Shown piece by piece: positions 27,627 to 37,038 of a stretch of 64,000 nt of DNA (position 1 is its first letter; every line of letters begins with the position of its first letter). Under the pieces are notes generated by a model. It was not told the origin of the DNA and searched no databases. It saw nothing but the letters and a program-made list of their open reading frames with translations. The stretch comes from Methylophilaceae bacterium (lineage in GTDB: Bacteria > Pseudomonadota > Gammaproteobacteria > Burkholderiales > Methylophilaceae): the NCBI GenBank assembly GCA_009926205.1, contig RFPI01000002.1:1-64000 (forward strand), written 5' to 3'. The position numbers and the translations under genes were made by a program.

Positions 27627-28625
27627 GTATGTTTGCCAACGCCAAGTATCAGCACACATTTGCTGGATATTATATTTTGCCTGCCAACCCATCAATGTTT
27701 TTGCCAAACTTGGATCAGCATAACAAATTGCGACATCCCCTGCCCGTCTTTGCGTAATTTGATATGGCACACTCTGCTCTGTCACTTGCTCGAATGCATG
27801 TACTAATTCAAGCACGCTATGAGGTTGGCCTGTCCCTAAATTCACAGTAATGGAAGTATTCTTCTCAAGCATATAGCGTAGGCTTTCTAGATGCCCAGCA
27901 GCCAAATCTTGAATATGAATATAATCGCGCAATCCTGTACCATCTGGGGTTGGGTAATCATTGCCAAACACGTTCAAATGGGTCAACTCACCACTGGCTA
28001 CTTTGGCAATATAGGGCATTAAATTATTGGGAATACCATTAGGATCCTCGCCTATGTATCCGGAAGGATGGGCGCCCACAGGATTAAAGTAGCGTAATAT
28101 TCCCACCCGCCAACTTGCGTCACTGGCTTGAATATCCCGCAGAATCTGCTCCACCATATACTTGGTTTGACCATAAACGTTGCTTGGGCTTAACGCTGAC
28201 TGCTCATGATACTTGCCAACACCATCATCTCCATAAACAGTCGCAGAAGATGAAAATAAGAGCGTTTTGACACCAAATGACTGCATAGCCTGAAATAAAC
28301 TTAGGCTGCCTGAAACATTATTTTCGTAATAGCGCATGGGCTGTGACTGTCCCTCACCCACGGCTTTCAATCCAGCAAAATGGATAACTGCGTCTATCGG
28401 ATTATTCTGAAATACTTGATGCAAACATTGATCGTCACGAATATCACCTTGGATAAAGCTGACTTTTTTTCCGCTGATTTTTTCCACACGTTGGACAACA
28501 TCTGCTTTGCTATTACTGAGATTATCCAGCATGATCACTTGATAGTCAGCTTCAAGCAATTGCACGGCGGTGTGCGAACCTATATACCCTGTACCTCCGG
28601 TGATTAGTATCGTTTTTTTTGTCAT
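27603..28625 (-). CDS. galE: UDP-glucose 4-epimerase
   Basis: NAD-dependent short-chain dehydrogenase/reductase that interconverts UDP-glucose and UDP-galactose, 340 residues, the normal length. The Rossmann motif GGTGYIGSH is at about 10-18, the active-site SSSATVYG is present, and the Tyr/Lys pair is in YGQTKYMVE. GNDYPTPDGTGLRDYIH is the typical GalE substrate segment. Its ATG and the hslR stop share bases (TAATG at 28625). It provides UDP-galactose for the adjacent glycan genes. Confidence 0.95.
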   Translation of the reverse strand: MTKKTILITGGTGYIGSHTAVQLLEADYQVIMLDNLSNSKADVVQRVEKISGKKVSFIQGDIRDDQCLHQVFQNNPIDAVIHFAGLKAVGEGQSQPMRYYENNVSGSLSLFQAMQSFGVKTLLFSSSATVYGDDGVGKYHEQSALSPSNVYGQTKYMVEQILRDIQASDASWRVGILRYFNPVGAHPSGYIGEDPNGIPNNLMPYIAKVASGELTHLNVFGNDYPTPDGTGLRDYIHIQDLAAGHLESLRYMLEKNTSITVNLGTGQPHSVLELVHAFEQVTEQSVPYQITQRRAGDVAICYADPSLAKTLMGWQAKYNIQQMCADTWRWQTYSKTILKI

Positions 28626-29023
28626 TACAAATAATCTATCCCTGTAAATTTTCGTATATCGCGAAGCTGGCGTTTTGTTGGTCGCCCAGTGCCTCGCTCA
28701 CGCTTACCATGCTCAGCCAACTTGGTGACTTTTGCATCTTCTCTACGCTGAATACTTTTCTCAGTTTCTTGGTAAAGTAATTGAGCTTCTGGAGCCCCAC
28801 GTCTCACTGAGGATAAGGCAAGCACAACAAGCTCAATTTCAAAATCTTTGCGTCTGATGAATAAGGTAGCGCCGATTTTTACCTCTTTTGATGGCTTGAC
28901 ACGATCATTATCGACCAGCACCTTGCCACCTTCTATGGCATCAGTGGCTAGACTGCGCGTCTTAAAAAATCTTGCCGCCCACAGCCATTTATCAAGCCTA
29001 ACTTTTTCACCATCCAGCGCCAT
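28625..29023 (-). CDS. hslR: S4-domain RNA-binding protein, Hsp15-like
   Basis: A 132-residue S4 protein, with the S4 domain at about 6-66 (RLDKWLWAARFFKTRSLA through KVLVDNDRVKPSKE) and a basic C-terminal tail. Hsp15 binds stalled 50S-nascent chain complexes in E. coli, and the N-terminal sequence is typical. The C-terminus (GRPTKRQLRDIRKF) is the family's conserved basic segment. It is embedded between ugd (6-bp gap) and galE, so it is co-transcribed with envelope genes without an obvious functional tie. Confidence 0.88.
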   Translation of the reverse strand: MALDGEKVRLDKWLWAARFFKTRSLATDAIEGGKVLVDNDRVKPSKEVKIGATLFIRRKDFEIELVVLALSSVRRGAPEAQLLYQETEKSIQRREDAKVTKLAEHGKRERGTGRPTKRQLRDIRKFTGIDYL

Positions 29024-29028
29024 GATGA

Positions 29029-30195
29029 TTAATCCTGACCGAATAAATCTCGGCTATATACTTTATCCAGAACGTCTTGCAAATCAGGGGTTACACGATT
29101 GGCTACAATCACATCTGACAGTTGCTTAAAAGCAGTTAAGTCATTCACTACACGTGAGTTAAAAAAACTACTTTCGCTTAACACTGGTTCATAAACGATG
29201 ACTTCAATACCCTTAGCCTTGATACGCTTCATAATGCCCTGGATACTAGAGGCACGGAAATTATCTGAGCCAGCTTTCATAATGAGACGGTATATTCCCA
29301 CTATTTTGGGATTTCTTTCTACAATGGTATTCGCAACATAATCTTTTCGTGTGGTATTCGATTCAACAATCGCCTTAATCAGATTTTGTGGAACCTCTCC
29401 ATAGTTGGCATATAGCTGCTTGGTATCTTTGGGCAAACAGTAACCGCCATAACCAAATGAGGGGTTGTTATAGAAATCACCTATACGCGGATCCAAACAT
29501 ACGCCTTGTATGATTTGTTTTGTATCTAATCCGTGACTGGCAGCATAGGTATCTAATTCATTGAAATATGCTACTCGCATGGCAAGATAAGTATTGGCAA
29601 ATAATTTAATGGCTTCGGCTTCTGTACTATCTGTTAATAGCACAGGCGCATCATGCTGGGCCGAACCTTGAAGTAACAAATTGGCAAATAGTTTCGCACG
29701 CTCTGATTGCTCGCCAACAATGATGCGCGAGGGATATAAATTGTCATAAAGTGCTTTACCCTCGCGTAAAAACTCAGGCGAGAAAATGATGTTATCGGTG
29801 TTAAACTCTGACTTTAGTTTTTTGGTGTAGCCCACCGGCACAGTTGATTTAATGACCATCACTGCACTCGGATTAATCGCCATCACATCACGCACAACTG
29901 CCTCAATCGACTTGGTATTAAAGTAATTGGTCTCAGGGTCATAATCAGTGGGCGTAGCAATCACAACAAAATCTGCATTGCTATAAGCATCCTGCTTATC
30001 CAAAGTGGCCCGTAAATTAAGTGCTTTATGGGCTAAATATTCTGAAATCTCTTTGTCTTCTATTGGAGATTGCTTGCGGTTAATTAAATCTACTTTTTCC
30101 GCCACAATATCCAAAGCCACAACTTCATTTGCTTGGGCAAGTAATACCGATATGGACAAACCAACATATCCAGTACCTGCAATCGCAATTTTCAA
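29029..30195 (-). CDS. ugd: UDP-glucose/GDP-mannose 6-dehydrogenase family
   Basis: Oxidises UDP-glucose (or a related nucleotide sugar) to the uronic acid. The Rossmann motif AGTGYVGLS sits at the very N-terminus when TTG at 30195 is used as start. That TTG has GGGAG 7-8 nt upstream, whereas the open frame up to 30246 would add an unlikely Cys/Arg-rich leader. This gives 388 residues, matching E. coli Ugd. Catalytic Cys is in [14 protein letters not shown], and [10 protein letters not shown] is the second signature. Together with galE it supplies activated sugars to the glycan cluster. Confidence 0.9.
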   Translation of the reverse strand: MKIAIAGTGYVGLSISVLLAQANEVVALDIVAEKVDLINRKQSPIEDKEISEYLAHKALNLRATLDKQDAYSNADFVVIATPTDYDPETNYFNTKSIEAVVRDVMAINPSAVMVIKSTVPVGYTKKLKSEFNTDNIIFSPEFLREGKALYDNLYPSRIIVGEQSERAKLFANLLLQGSAQHDAPVLLTDSTEAEAIKLFANTYLAMRVAYFNELDTYAASHGLDTKQIIQGVCLDPRIGDFYNNPSFGYGGYCLPKDTKQLYANYGEVPQNLIKAIVESNTTRKDYVANTIVERNPKIVGIYRLIMKAGSDNFRASSIQGIMKRIKAKGIEVIVYEPVLSESSFFNSRVVNDLTAFKQLSDVIVANRVTPDLQDVLDKVYSRDLFGQD

Positions 30196-30230
30196 TTTTC
30201 GCTCCCTATTTTTACAGCAATATGCAATTG

Positions 30231-30689
30231 CTATTCTATTAACCACGCTTGTTTTGCCAGCTCATCACTGGCTTTTGCTTCAACCCAATGTTCACCTGCG
30301 GGCAGTATTTCTTTTTTCCAAAAAGGCGCTTCTGCTTTTAGATAATCCATCACAAACTCACACGCAGCAAAAGCCGCTTTTCTATGTTCAGAGGCCGTCA
30401 ACACCAACACGATTTGGGCGCCGGCAGGCAATCTACCCACTCGATGAATGACGCGTACAGCAGTTAAAGGCCAACGCTGCATTGCCATCTCAGCCATGTG
30501 TGTAATAGATTTTTCAGCCATTACTGGATAGTGCTCTAGCTCGATAAAGTCAACAATGTTTGACGCATCTTTTCCTCTAACCAAGCCAACAAAACTAGCA
30601 ATCGCACCGCAATTATCTGTCGCCTGACGCATCCAAGCGAGTTCAATGGAGATATCGAAATCTTGGGTTTGAATATCCACTTTTATCAT
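30231..30689 (-). CDS. moaE: molybdopterin synthase large subunit
   Basis: Catalytic subunit of MPT synthase, inserting sulfur from MoaD thiocarboxylate into precursor Z. It is 152 residues. Conserved pieces are [22 protein letters not shown], and the catalytic [10 protein letters not shown] near the C-terminus. A near-perfect GGAGGT, formed by the last codons of moaD, stands 4 nt before its ATG, indicating tight coupling. Other molybdenum cofactor genes are absent from this window. Confidence 0.95.
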   Translation of the reverse strand: MIKVDIQTQDFDISIELAWMRQATDNCGAIASFVGLVRGKDASNIVDFIELEHYPVMAEKSITHMAEMAMQRWPLTAVRVIHRVGRLPAGAQIVLVLTASEHRKAAFAACEFVMDYLKAEAPFWKKEILPAGEHWVEAKASDELAKQAWLIE

Positions 30690-30690
30690 A

Positions 30691-30951
30691 TTAACCTCCA
30701 GATACGGGAGGAAAAAATCCTACTTCGTCTTTATCTTGAATAAGGTATTCATCGCTTACCAATTCATGATTGACTGCTGCACGTATTTGTTTATCTGCCG
30801 AGAATATTTCTGACCATGATTCACCGCGCTGTGCAAGCAGACGTTTCAAATCACTAATAGTGTGAATACTCTCTGGTAGGGATAATGGCTCGATAGAGTA
30901 ATTGAGCTTTTCTTTCACGCGAGCAAAGTACAGTATTTGAATATTACGCAC
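30691..30951 (-). CDS. moaD: molybdopterin synthase sulfur carrier subunit
   Basis: Ubiquitin-like sulfur carrier ending in the essential C-terminal Gly-Gly (FFPPVSGG). The open frame extends to 30987 and overlaps rmuC, but GTG at 30951 with AGGAG six bases before it lies 1 bp beyond the rmuC stop and gives the canonical 86 residues starting VRNIQILYFARVKE. The beta-grasp fold signature YFARVKE near the start is typical. It is a partner of moaE immediately downstream. Confidence 0.92.
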   Translation of the reverse strand: MRNIQILYFARVKEKLNYSIEPLSLPESIHTISDLKRLLAQRGESWSEIFSADKQIRAAVNHELVSDEYLIQDKDEVGFFPPVSGG

Positions 30952-30952
30952 A

Positions 30953-32284
30953 CTACTCTCCTGCATCGGGTAAAGCCTCGATATCATCTACGGCTAACTT
31001 TAAGTTTTCTTCAGCTGGACTCAGTTCTACACGCTCAATTTGAGAAAAGCGACGTGAAATTTTTTGCGTGGTGATATGGATATCTTGCACATCATCATTG
31101 GCCTGACGAATATGCGTAGCTAGATTTTGCATACGCCTATCAAACAATCCAAAGTCTTTGCTTAACTTGGACAATTCATCCTTGATGATATGCACTTGCT
31201 TGCGCGTTTCGACATCTTTAAGCACAGCACGGGCAGTGTTTAATACCGCCATCAAAGTAGTCGGAGAGACCACCCAAACCCGTTTATTCATAGCGTAATC
31301 GATTAAGTCACGGTGACTGGCATGGATCTCAGCAAATACCGCCTCCGCCGGAATAAACATGACTGCACCATCAGAGGTCACATTACTAATAATGTATTTT
31401 TGCGAAATATCATCAATGTGTTTTTTAACATCGGCTTTGAACTGGGTTTGTGCGCGTTTTCTTTCCTCATCACTGGCAGCACTGTCGCTGAGTCTATGGT
31501 AGTTTTCTAGGGGGAATTTGGAATCTACAGCTACAGTACCGGTGGGCTCAGGTAAAAATAATGCACAATCAACGCGCGTGCCGTTGGGCAATGTATGCTG
31601 CATCGCATAAGATTCACTAGGCATAATATTTTTCACTAAGCCTTCTAATTGCACCTCACCAAACGCACCACGTGAACGTTTGTCGCCTAACAATGCCTGT
31701 AAACTCACCACATTGGTAGTGAGGCCATCGATTTTCTCTTGTGCCTTATCTATCGTTGCCAAACGTTCCATCACACGGGTAAAGGTTTCATTGGTTTTCT
31801 TAAAGCCTTCATCCAATCTCTCCGTGACCTTGCCACTAATTTCTTGCAATCGCTCATCCACCACTTGTCTTAAAGTGGCAACACTCTCGGTCAATTGCGT
31901 CGATGTCCTCAACATGGTGTTTTGAATCAACGCTTGTTCGGCTTGGCCTTGCTCGGTCAGGGTGGTATGTAATTTTTCTAGCACTTCGATACGTGTTTTA
32001 GACAAACTTTCCGTTTGCGCCAACTGCATGGCAGCTAAAGTCTCGCGGGTTTGCCCTAGCTCTTGAGCTACCGCATTGCGTAAACGCTCATTACTCTCTT
32101 GCATCTGATTAGCTAAGCGGTCACCTAGTCGATTTAAACCATCGTTTAAATCTCGTAACATGGAGATATGTTTTTCTTCTAGGGTTTTGGCTAATACATC
32201 GGCGCTATTTTGCTTGTTACGCAAAAGCAGTAACAACAGCAAAATAAAGATGGCAATCAGTAATGTAATAACAACAATTTGCAT
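30953..32284 (-). CDS. rmuC: DNA recombination protein RmuC
   Basis: Inner-membrane-anchored coiled-coil protein with a restriction-endonuclease-like core, linked to limiting inversion-type rearrangements in E. coli. One N-terminal transmembrane helix (about 2-21) is followed by a long predicted coiled coil (about 30-170), then the nuclease-like domain with GDKRSRGAFGEVQLE, DSKFPLENY and VWVVSPTTLMAVL. I use ATG at 32284 (MQIVVITLLIA); the frame also has an ATG three codons upstream. Length is about 443, within the family range. Confidence 0.93.
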   Translation of the reverse strand: MQIVVITLLIAIFILLLLLLLRNKQNSADVLAKTLEEKHISMLRDLNDGLNRLGDRLANQMQESNERLRNAVAQELGQTRETLAAMQLAQTESLSKTRIEVLEKLHTTLTEQGQAEQALIQNTMLRTSTQLTESVATLRQVVDERLQEISGKVTERLDEGFKKTNETFTRVMERLATIDKAQEKIDGLTTNVVSLQALLGDKRSRGAFGEVQLEGLVKNIMPSESYAMQHTLPNGTRVDCALFLPEPTGTVAVDSKFPLENYHRLSDSAASDEERKRAQTQFKADVKKHIDDISQKYIISNVTSDGAVMFIPAEAVFAEIHASHRDLIDYAMNKRVWVVSPTTLMAVLNTARAVLKDVETRKQVHIIKDELSKLSKDFGLFDRRMQNLATHIRQANDDVQDIHITTQKISRRFSQIERVELSPAEENLKLAVDDIEALPDAGE

Positions 32285-32320
32285 GTCACACATTATACTC
32301 CAGCTCGCCTAAATATCCCT

Positions 32321-32350
32321 GTCTAAGTAGACGCTTAGGCAATCCTAAGC
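32321..32350. repeat. two adjacent palindromes upstream of the dienelactone hydrolase gene
   Basis: GTCTAAGTAGAC (32321-32332) is an imperfect-centre palindrome, immediately followed by GCTTAGG-CAAT-CCTAAGC (32333-32350), a perfect 7-bp inverted repeat. No T-run follows on either strand, so a terminator is unlikely. The position between the divergent rmuC and hydrolase genes suits an operator. Confidence 0.45.
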
Positions 32351-32420
32351 TGGAAGAGGCAGGCCAAGTTCGTGTAAAATTACGAATCATGATTAAAATA
32401 ACCCTGCTGAGGAGATAGGC

Positions 32421-33158
32421 GTGAATATTCAGAGCCATATTGTTGACTTAAATACCCCATCTGGCGTGATGAGAACCTATATTCACCGCCCTGCTGGCGA
32501 AGGACGCTTCCCGGCTATTTTGTTTTATTCTGAAATATTTCAACAAACTGGACCGATTGAGCGTGCCGCACGTTTTATGGCTGGTCACGGTTATGCGGTA
32601 TTAGTCCCAGAAGTTTTTCATGAGCTGAACCCAATAGGTACCGTCTTAGGCTATGACGATGCAGGTCGTGATAAAGGCAATGCTGACAAAGCTGCCAAAG
32701 ATGTGCAAGGCTACGACACAGACAATCGCGCTATGATTGAATACGTTAAACAGCAAAGTTGGTGCACGGGCGATATCGGCGCCATGGGTTTCTGCATTGG
32801 TGGTCATCTTGCATTCCGTGCCGCCTTGCAGCCTGAAGTAAAATCGACAGCTTGTTTCTATGCGACTGACTTACATACGCAGGTAATCCCAAATAAACCT
32901 GGTCAGCACTCTATGGAAAAACTAGACCATATCAAAGGTGAATTGCTGATGATTTGGGGTAAACAAGACCCGCATATTCCGGCTGCTGGTCGTGCTGAAG
33001 TGTATGCAAAATTGAATACTACCGATATTAAGTTCACTTGGCATGAGTTCAATGGACAGCATGCATTTATGCGCGATGAAGGCGATCGGTATGACCCTCA
33101 ATTAGCCTCAATTGGCTACCAATTAGCATTACAAATGTTTGGACGAACATTAAGATAA
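32421..33158 (+). CDS. dienelactone hydrolase family protein
   Basis: Alpha/beta hydrolase of 245 residues. The nucleophile is Cys in GAMGFCIGGHLAF, the acid D in WGKQDPHIP and the base H in NGQHAFMRD, i.e. the Cys-Asp-His triad characteristic of dienelactone hydrolases. The start is GTG at 32421 with GAGGAG upstream. These enzymes open dienelactones in chlorocatechol pathways, but many paralogs act on other esters or thioesters, and no ring-cleavage genes are nearby. It is a single gene, ending in a strong terminator. Confidence 0.85.
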   Translation: MNIQSHIVDLNTPSGVMRTYIHRPAGEGRFPAILFYSEIFQQTGPIERAARFMAGHGYAVLVPEVFHELNPIGTVLGYDDAGRDKGNADKAAKDVQGYDTDNRAMIEYVKQQSWCTGDIGAMGFCIGGHLAFRAALQPEVKSTACFYATDLHTQVIPNKPGQHSMEKLDHIKGELLMIWGKQDPHIPAAGRAEVYAKLNTTDIKFTWHEFNGQHAFMRDEGDRYDPQLASIGYQLALQMFGRTLR

Positions 33159-33175
33159 ACGAGATATTGACAGTC

Positions 33176-33208
33176 AAAAAAAGGGGGCAATATCGCCCCT
33201 TTTTTTTA
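33176..33208. terminator. bidirectional terminator between hydrolase and metZ
   Basis: GGGGC (33184-33188) pairs with GCCCC (33195-33199) over a 6-nt loop, extended by a long A-run on the left and T-run on the right. It ends the plus-strand hydrolase transcript and the long minus-strand metabolic run. Confidence 0.92.
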
Positions 33209-33218
33209 TGCTGATAGC

Positions 33219-34403
33219 TTAGCGCGTCAGAATCGCCAAATCAGCTTTCAAATCATCGATATGTTCTAATCCAACCGCAATTCTCACCAAATTATCGCGT
33301 ATACCAGCAATTGCCCTATCCTCTGCCGTGACCCGACTATGGGTAGTCGTCGCCGGATGGGTAATTGTGGATTTGACATCCCCTAAATTGGCTGTAATTG
33401 AAATCATCTTGGTCGCATCAATGACTGCCCATGCTGCTTCTTGTTCGGTTTGCCCTGGCTTTGCCTTTACCTCAAAGCTCACAATACCAGCACCACTACT
33501 CTGTTGACGCATGGCCAACTGGTGTTGAGGATGCGAGGCCAAACCTGGGTAATAGACGCGTTGCACACCCGCTTGTTGTTCTAACCATGCGGCTAATTTC
33601 AGCGCGTTATCGGCATGGGCTTGCATACGAATATGCAAGGTTTCCAAGCCTTTAAGAAATACCCATGCATTGAAAGCGCTCATCGTCACGCCAGCAGTTC
33701 TGAGGAATCCATATACTGGCTCCATCAAAGTCTTACTTCCTAACACCGCACCACCCAAACAGCGACCCTGACCATCAATATATTTGGTCGCGGAATGAAT
33801 AACAATATCTGCCCCAAGCTTAATCGGTAATTGAATGGCTGGCGTACAGAAACAGTTGTCTACTACCAATAATGCACCTTTGCTGTGGGCCAATTTCGCC
33901 ATAGCGGCAATATCACAAACTTCTGTCAGTGGGTTTGATGGCGTCTCTACAAATAATAACTTGGTATTAGCTTGTATCGCATTTTCCCATTCAGCAATAT
34001 CAGTCAGTGACACAAAGGTCACCTGCAAGCCCCAACGTTTAAGAATATTGCCAAACAGCTGCACGCTAGTACCAAAAATACTGCGCGAGGCCACGACATG
34101 GTCGCCGCTGTTGCATAAGCCCATGACGCAAGCCAGAATTGCAGCCATACCGCTGGATGTCGCCACACACTGCTCTGCACCTTCTAATGCCGCCAGTTTG
34201 TTTTGCAACATGGTGACCGTAGGATTAGTAAATCGTGAGTAGATATTGCCTGGCTCGCTACCACCGAATCGAGCGGCTGCCTGAGCGGCATTTTTAAAAC
34301 GGAAACTGGAATTCAAAAACAATGCTTCGGAGTTCTCACCAAATTCGGTCATCTCCGCCCCAGCCCTCACTGCCAAGGTATCAAAATGTAATGACTTGCT
34401 CAT
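33219..34403 (-). CDS. metZ: O-succinylhomoserine sulfhydrylase
   Basis: PLP enzyme converting O-succinylhomoserine plus sulfide directly to homocysteine, 394 residues. The Cys/Met-metabolism family signature with the Schiff-base Lys is in HSATKYIDGQGRCLGGAV. The NSSFRFKNAAQAA N-terminus and NLGDVKSTITHPATTTH near the C-terminus are typical of MetZ. Start ATG 34403 has AGGAAAC upstream. The adjacency to purF (31 bp) is the common betaproteobacterial arrangement. Confidence 0.92.
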   Translation of the reverse strand: MSKSLHFDTLAVRAGAEMTEFGENSEALFLNSSFRFKNAAQAAARFGGSEPGNIYSRFTNPTVTMLQNKLAALEGAEQCVATSSGMAAILACVMGLCNSGDHVVASRSIFGTSVQLFGNILKRWGLQVTFVSLTDIAEWENAIQANTKLLFVETPSNPLTEVCDIAAMAKLAHSKGALLVVDNCFCTPAIQLPIKLGADIVIHSATKYIDGQGRCLGGAVLGSKTLMEPVYGFLRTAGVTMSAFNAWVFLKGLETLHIRMQAHADNALKLAAWLEQQAGVQRVYYPGLASHPQHQLAMRQQSSGAGIVSFEVKAKPGQTEQEAAWAVIDATKMISITANLGDVKSTITHPATTTHSRVTAEDRAIAGIRDNLVRIAVGLEHIDDLKADLAILTR

Positions 34404-34434
34404 AGCATAGTTTCCTGATTAGGCTGGTTGAACA

Positions 34435-35991
34435 TTAAGCGGACTCGTCAGCATCAGCATAATCATCCGCTGATTGCGAACCTACAAGATTTAAATCTAG
34501 TTGCGTAATCGAATCCGTGGGACGCTTCACTTTTTCCCCGTCCCCACGGGCATTTTCCACAGCGGACAAATAAGCCTCATCGATATCACCGGTGACATAT
34601 TTACCATCAAAACAGGAACAATCGAATACTTTAAGTGCTGGATTGCTCATCTGCACTGCGTGTACCAAAGCATCGAGATCTTGATAAATCAAAGCGTCTG
34701 CACCGATTTCACGACAAATTTCTTCATCACTGCGCCCTGTAGCCAACAACTCATGACGACTAGGCATATCAATGCCATACACATTTGGGAAGCGCACAGG
34801 TGGGGCTGCAGAAGCAAAAAATACCTTATTTGCGCCCGCATCACGGGCCATTTGTACTATCTGTTGTGAAGTAGTGCCACGTACAATAGAGTCATCCACT
34901 AACAGAACGTTTTTTCCCTTAAATTCCATGCCTATCGGGTTAAGTTTTTGTCTTACCGACTTCTTGCGCAATGCTTGTCCCGGCATAATAAATGTTCGAC
35001 CAATATAACGATTCTTGATGAAACCCTCACGATAAGTCAGGCCTAATTCATTGGCTAACTGCAAGGCACTGGGGCGACTGGTGTCAGGAATCGGAATCAC
35101 TACATCGATTTGTAGGTGTGACCACTCTCGACGAATTTTCTGCGCTAAACTTTCGCCCATATGGAGTCTTGTTTGGTAAACAGACACACCATCCATCAAA
35201 GAGTCTGGACGAGCAAGATAGACATACTCAAAAATACAAGGGGTTAATTTGGCATTTTGTGCACATTGACGACTGAAAAAATTGCCATCCATGTCAATAA
35301 AAACAGCCTCACCAGGCTCGACATCTCGCACCAACTGAAAGCCCAGCACATCAAGCGCCACACTTTCAGAAGCAACAATATATTCAATCCCTTTTTCTGA
35401 CTCGAGCTTACCTATTACTAATGGACGTATGCCTTGTGGATCACGGAAAGCAAGTAATCCATAGTTAGCCACCATCGCTACAACAGCATAAGCACCTTTG
35501 ACACGCTTATGAACGCCAGCGACAGCATCAAAAATCATATCCGCATCCAATACCGCACTATGGGCAGTTTGCTCAATCTCATGCGCCAACACATTCAACA
35601 ATACTTCTGAGTCAGAAGTGGTATTGATATGACGCAAATCCTGACGGAACATTTCTTGTTTCAGTTGAGCCGAGTTGGTCAAATTACCGTTATGTCCCAA
35701 CACGATACCGAATGGAGAGTTCACATAAAAAGGCTGGGCTTCTGCCGCAGATGAAGAGCCTGCAGTGGGATAACGCACATGTGCAATCCCCGCGTTACCA
35801 ATCAAACTTCTCATATGGCGGGTCTGAAAGACATCTTGCACCAAGCCATTATTTTTGTGCATGTAGAAAGTACTGCCATCGCAAGTCACGATACCCGCAG
35901 CATCTTGCCCACGATGCTGAAGTACCAATAAGCCATCATACAATAGCTGATTGACAGGGGTTTTTCCGACGATACCTAAGATTCCGCACAT
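34435..35991 (-). CDS. purF: amidophosphoribosyltransferase
   Basis: First committed step of purine synthesis: PRPP plus glutamine to phosphoribosylamine. The mature nucleophile Cys follows Met1 (MCGILGIVG). The glutaminase domain covers roughly 2-230, and the PRTase motif [17 protein letters not shown] lies near 365-381. It has 518 residues. It lies 20 bp downstream of cvpA, the classic cvpA-purF pair. Confidence 0.97.
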   Translation of the reverse strand: MCGILGIVGKTPVNQLLYDGLLVLQHRGQDAAGIVTCDGSTFYMHKNNGLVQDVFQTRHMRSLIGNAGIAHVRYPTAGSSSAAEAQPFYVNSPFGIVLGHNGNLTNSAQLKQEMFRQDLRHINTTSDSEVLLNVLAHEIEQTAHSAVLDADMIFDAVAGVHKRVKGAYAVVAMVANYGLLAFRDPQGIRPLVIGKLESEKGIEYIVASESVALDVLGFQLVRDVEPGEAVFIDMDGNFFSRQCAQNAKLTPCIFEYVYLARPDSLMDGVSVYQTRLHMGESLAQKIRREWSHLQIDVVIPIPDTSRPSALQLANELGLTYREGFIKNRYIGRTFIMPGQALRKKSVRQKLNPIGMEFKGKNVLLVDDSIVRGTTSQQIVQMARDAGANKVFFASAAPPVRFPNVYGIDMPSRHELLATGRSDEEICREIGADALIYQDLDALVHAVQMSNPALKVFDCSCFDGKYVTGDIDEAYLSAVENARGDGEKVKRPTDSITQLDLNLVGSQSADDYADADESA

Positions 35992-36011
35992 ATATGATGA
36001 CCTATAGCGAT

Positions 36012-36503
36012 TTACTCAAAATGAACTTTTTCTGCAACGACTGCAGGCATCCATGGCAAAAGTTTACCTACCATAGCCTCAATTGGCGCACTTAACAAGG
36101 CAGAGCGCCATGCAGGATGCTGCGGCAAAGTGGTTAATCCGCATAGCATCACGACAATAGTCACAATAAAAACACCTCGGACGAATCCAAAAAAGCCGCC
36201 TAACAGTCTATCGACCCAGCCCATTCCCGCTACTTTTACCACTTGTGATAAAGCGATACTGAGCAGCGTAAAAATGAGTAATGTCGCCAAAAATAAAATA
36301 ATAAATCCCGCTAAATAACGCAGAGAGTCATTGGGGATGGAGTCAGGTAACAAATTGGAAAGCTGCACGGTATACAACTTAGCCACAATAAAAGAAACGA
36401 CCCAAGCCAATATGGATAGCAACTCTTTGACAAAACCTCTCATGATACTCAGCAGCACAGAGCAGGCAATCAAAGCCAAAATAGAATAATCGAAACTAGT
36501 CAT
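36012..36503 (-). CDS. cvpA: CvpA family membrane protein
   Basis: A 163-residue inner-membrane protein with four predicted helices (about 4-22, 28-46, 65-87 and 100-122). The motif [16 protein letters not shown] (about 23-38) and [16 protein letters not shown] are family hallmarks. CvpA is needed for colicin V production in E. coli and for envelope stress tolerance; its mechanism is unresolved. It overlaps dedD upstream by 8 bp and precedes purF. Confidence 0.93.
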   Translation of the reverse strand: MTSFDYSILALIACSVLLSIMRGFVKELLSILAWVVSFIVAKLYTVQLSNLLPDSIPNDSLRYLAGFIILFLATLLIFTLLSIALSQVVKVAGMGWVDRLLGGFFGFVRGVFIVTIVVMLCGLTTLPQHPAWRSALLSAPIEAMVGKLLPWMPAVVAEKVHFE

Positions 36504-37026
36504 TCACAATCATCGGGTTGAATTTAAGAGATTGTAATTTTGCAATGGCAGTATCTGCCTCAGCTTTCGAAGAATAAGGGCCCACACGTACACGCACTTT
36601 ACCATTGGCATAAGCATTGGATTGAACCTTAAAGCCATTAGTCTCTAGTTTACTTTGGATTTGTTTAACATTAGCCGTATCAGCAAATACCCCCACCTGA
36701 ACCATCACATTAGTGACTGTGGTATCCGTTGCGACAGTTTTTTCTGATACTTCGTCATTGGCAGCGGCTTCGTCGCTGGGGTTGGTTTGCGTAGCGGCTT
36801 GGTTTTCAATAGGCGCTGGAGCTTCTGGGGCGGCTGGGATGGTCTCTTCACTGGGGATAGTAATAATCAGATCTTGTTTGGGTAAGTCCTCGCGCTTATC
36901 CACCAATATCATAGGCAATAAAACTATCATCAATAATACTAAGGCGATGGAGCCTACTAGCCTTCTGCGCGCCCGCTTTTTAAATTCGATTTCCTGATAA
37001 TCCGATTGCGAATTTTCTACGACCAT
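36496..37026 (-). CDS. dedD: SPOR-domain cell-division protein, DedD-like
   Basis: Single-pass membrane protein with a short cytoplasmic N-terminus, one transmembrane helix (about 24-44 after the chosen start), a Pro/Ala/Glu-rich linker and a C-terminal SPOR domain (about 105-176; MVQVGVFADTANVKQIQSKL then VRVGPYSSKAEADTAI). SPOR domains bind denuded septal peptidoglycan. I choose ATG 37026 (MVVENSQ), which has GGGGA upstream. The frame also permits ATG 37038, which overlaps the folC stop. Confidence 0.88.
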   Translation of the reverse strand: MVVENSQSDYQEIEFKKRARRRLVGSIALVLLMIVLLPMILVDKREDLPKQDLIITIPSEETIPAAPEAPAPIENQAATQTNPSDEAAANDEVSEKTVATDTTVTNVMVQVGVFADTANVKQIQSKLETNGFKVQSNAYANGKVRVRVGPYSSKAEADTAIAKLQSLKFNPMIVND

Positions 37027-37038
37027 TAATTTCCCCAT

